Of a DNA stretch of 64,000 nt, positions 63,362 through 64,000 are shown in pieces (positions within the stretch are counted from its first letter, which is position 1; each line of letters begins with the position of its first letter). The stretch covers positions 1 through 64,000 of the forward strand of contig NZ_AGFG01000044.1 of NCBI RefSeq assembly GCF_000226255.1. Direction: 5' to 3'. The notes under the pieces are model-generated. The model saw only the letters and a list, made by a program, of their open reading frames with translations, searched no databases and was not told the DNA's origin. The stretch is from Desulfovibrio sp. A2. GTDB lineage: Bacteria > Desulfobacterota > Desulfovibrionia > Desulfovibrionales > Desulfovibrionaceae. The translations under genes and the position numbers were made by a program.

Positions 63362-64000
63362 ATGTCCCGTGCCGCCGCATCCGCCGTCCCCGCCCTCCCC
63401 CCGCGCGTGCTGGCAGAAGGCTCCTTATGCGCCCTGGGCGCGGGGCTGGCCTGGGGGCTGGTGTTCATCGTGCCTCTGCTGCTGGGCGACTACCCGCCCG
63501 CCCTGCTCTCGTTCGGCCGGTACACGGCGTTCGGGGCCATCGCGCTGGCGCTGGGCCTGCGTGACCGCGCCCGGCTGCGCCTGCTGGACCGGGCAGACTG
63601 GCTGCGCGCGCTGGAACTGGCCCTGACCGGCAACATCCTGTACTATCTGTGCCTTTCCGCAGCCATCCAGCTTGCGGACGCGCCCCTGCCCACGGTGATC
63701 ATCGGCACCTTGCCCATCATCATCGCCATCATCTCCAACCTGCGCGACCGGCGGCTGCGCTGGAGGCGGCTGGCCCCGCCGCTGGCGGCCATCACCGCCG
63801 GGGTGCTGCTGGTGAACCGCCACGAAATCGACCGCCTCGGCTTCGACCGGCCCATGGCCGACTATCTGACCGGCGTGGCGCTGGCCTGGGGGGCCGTGGC
63901 CTGCTGGACGTGGTACCCGCTGCGCAACAGCCAGTGGCTGGCGCAGCGCCCGCACCTGGGGTCGGGGCTGTGGGCCACGGCGCAGGGGCTGGCCACCCTG
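63362..64000 (+). CDS. EamA/DMT superfamily permease, truncated by the window end
   Basis: The frame is open from ATG 63362 (AGGAG seven bases upstream) to the last base, giving 213 residues of an incomplete gene. It contains about six membrane segments, the EamA repeat start ALGAGLAWGLVFIVPLLLG and the repeat end IIGTLPIIIAIISNLRDRRL. It probably exports a small metabolite and may be controlled by the adjacent AraC regulator. Confidence 0.9.
   Translation, partial: MSRAAASAVPALPPRVLAEGSLCALGAGLAWGLVFIVPLLLGDYPPALLSFGRYTAFGAIALALGLRDRARLRLLDRADWLRALELALTGNILYYLCLSAAIQLADAPLPTVIIGTLPIIIAIISNLRDRRLRWRRLAPPLAAITAGVLLVNRHEIDRLGFDRPMADYLTGVALAWGAVACWTWYPLRNSQWLAQRPHLGSGLWATAQGLATL

Overview
The window is high-GC, densely packed bacterial DNA. 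The gene set resembles a Desulfovibrio/Nitratidesulfovibrio-type sulfate reducer: a glycyl-radical C-S lyase-like enzyme, small monoheme c-type cytochromes, a CoA-disulfide reductase-rhodanese fusion, PurH split into two separate genes, and several small proteins of a kind I associate with that group. This assignment is inference from gene content; no rRNA or dsr gene lies in the window. There is one tRNA (Leu, anticodon UAA), no CRISPR array and no intact insertion sequence.

Layout. 0-0.8 kb is a visibly AT-richer, probably acquired end with a GNAT acetyltransferase. 1-18.7 kb is mainly housekeeping: FAD oxidoreductase, M24 peptidase, DUF4911 protein, class II photolyase, twin-receiver response regulator, holB, purA, a lytic transglycosylase, stand-alone AICAR formyltransferase, an RNB ribonuclease, plsY and thrC.

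18.7-33.05 kb is the centrepiece: a glycyl radical enzyme and its activase, an SDR oxidoreductase, a complete ABC importer (binding protein, two permeases, two ATPases), a beta-hydroxyacid dehydrogenase, an aldehyde dehydrogenase and a PAS/AAA+ sigma-54 activator. Two good sigma-54 promoters and a set of shared GTGC-N6-GCAC dyads tie it together. The active-site pattern of the radical enzyme matches the sulfonate C-S lyases (isethionate or dihydroxypropanesulfonate sulfite-lyase). The beta-hydroxyacid dehydrogenase and aldehyde dehydrogenase resemble sulfolactaldehyde-metabolising enzymes. I infer uptake of a C2/C3 sulfonate, radical release of sulfite for respiration, and oxidation or reduction of the carbon part. 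The substrate cannot be fixed from sequence alone.

33.2-43.9 kb carries IMP cyclohydrolase (the other half of PurH), hflX with an apparent AUC start, a 1.4-kb gene-poor interval with repeats and hairpins, the CoA-disulfide reductase-rhodanese fusion, a DMT permease, an Ada-like methyltransferase/regulator, a small unknown protein and a glycosyltransferase. 43.9-58.9 kb is mostly on the minus strand: potABCD polyamine uptake, a polysaccharide deacetylase, aroE, hisGI, a TrmO-class II aldolase fusion, thiL, a UvrD-family helicase, a type I phosphodiesterase and a 4-OT tautomerase. 59-64 kb holds a conserved unknown protein, tRNA-Leu, two tandem cytochromes c, an AraC regulator and a DMT permease cut off by the window end.
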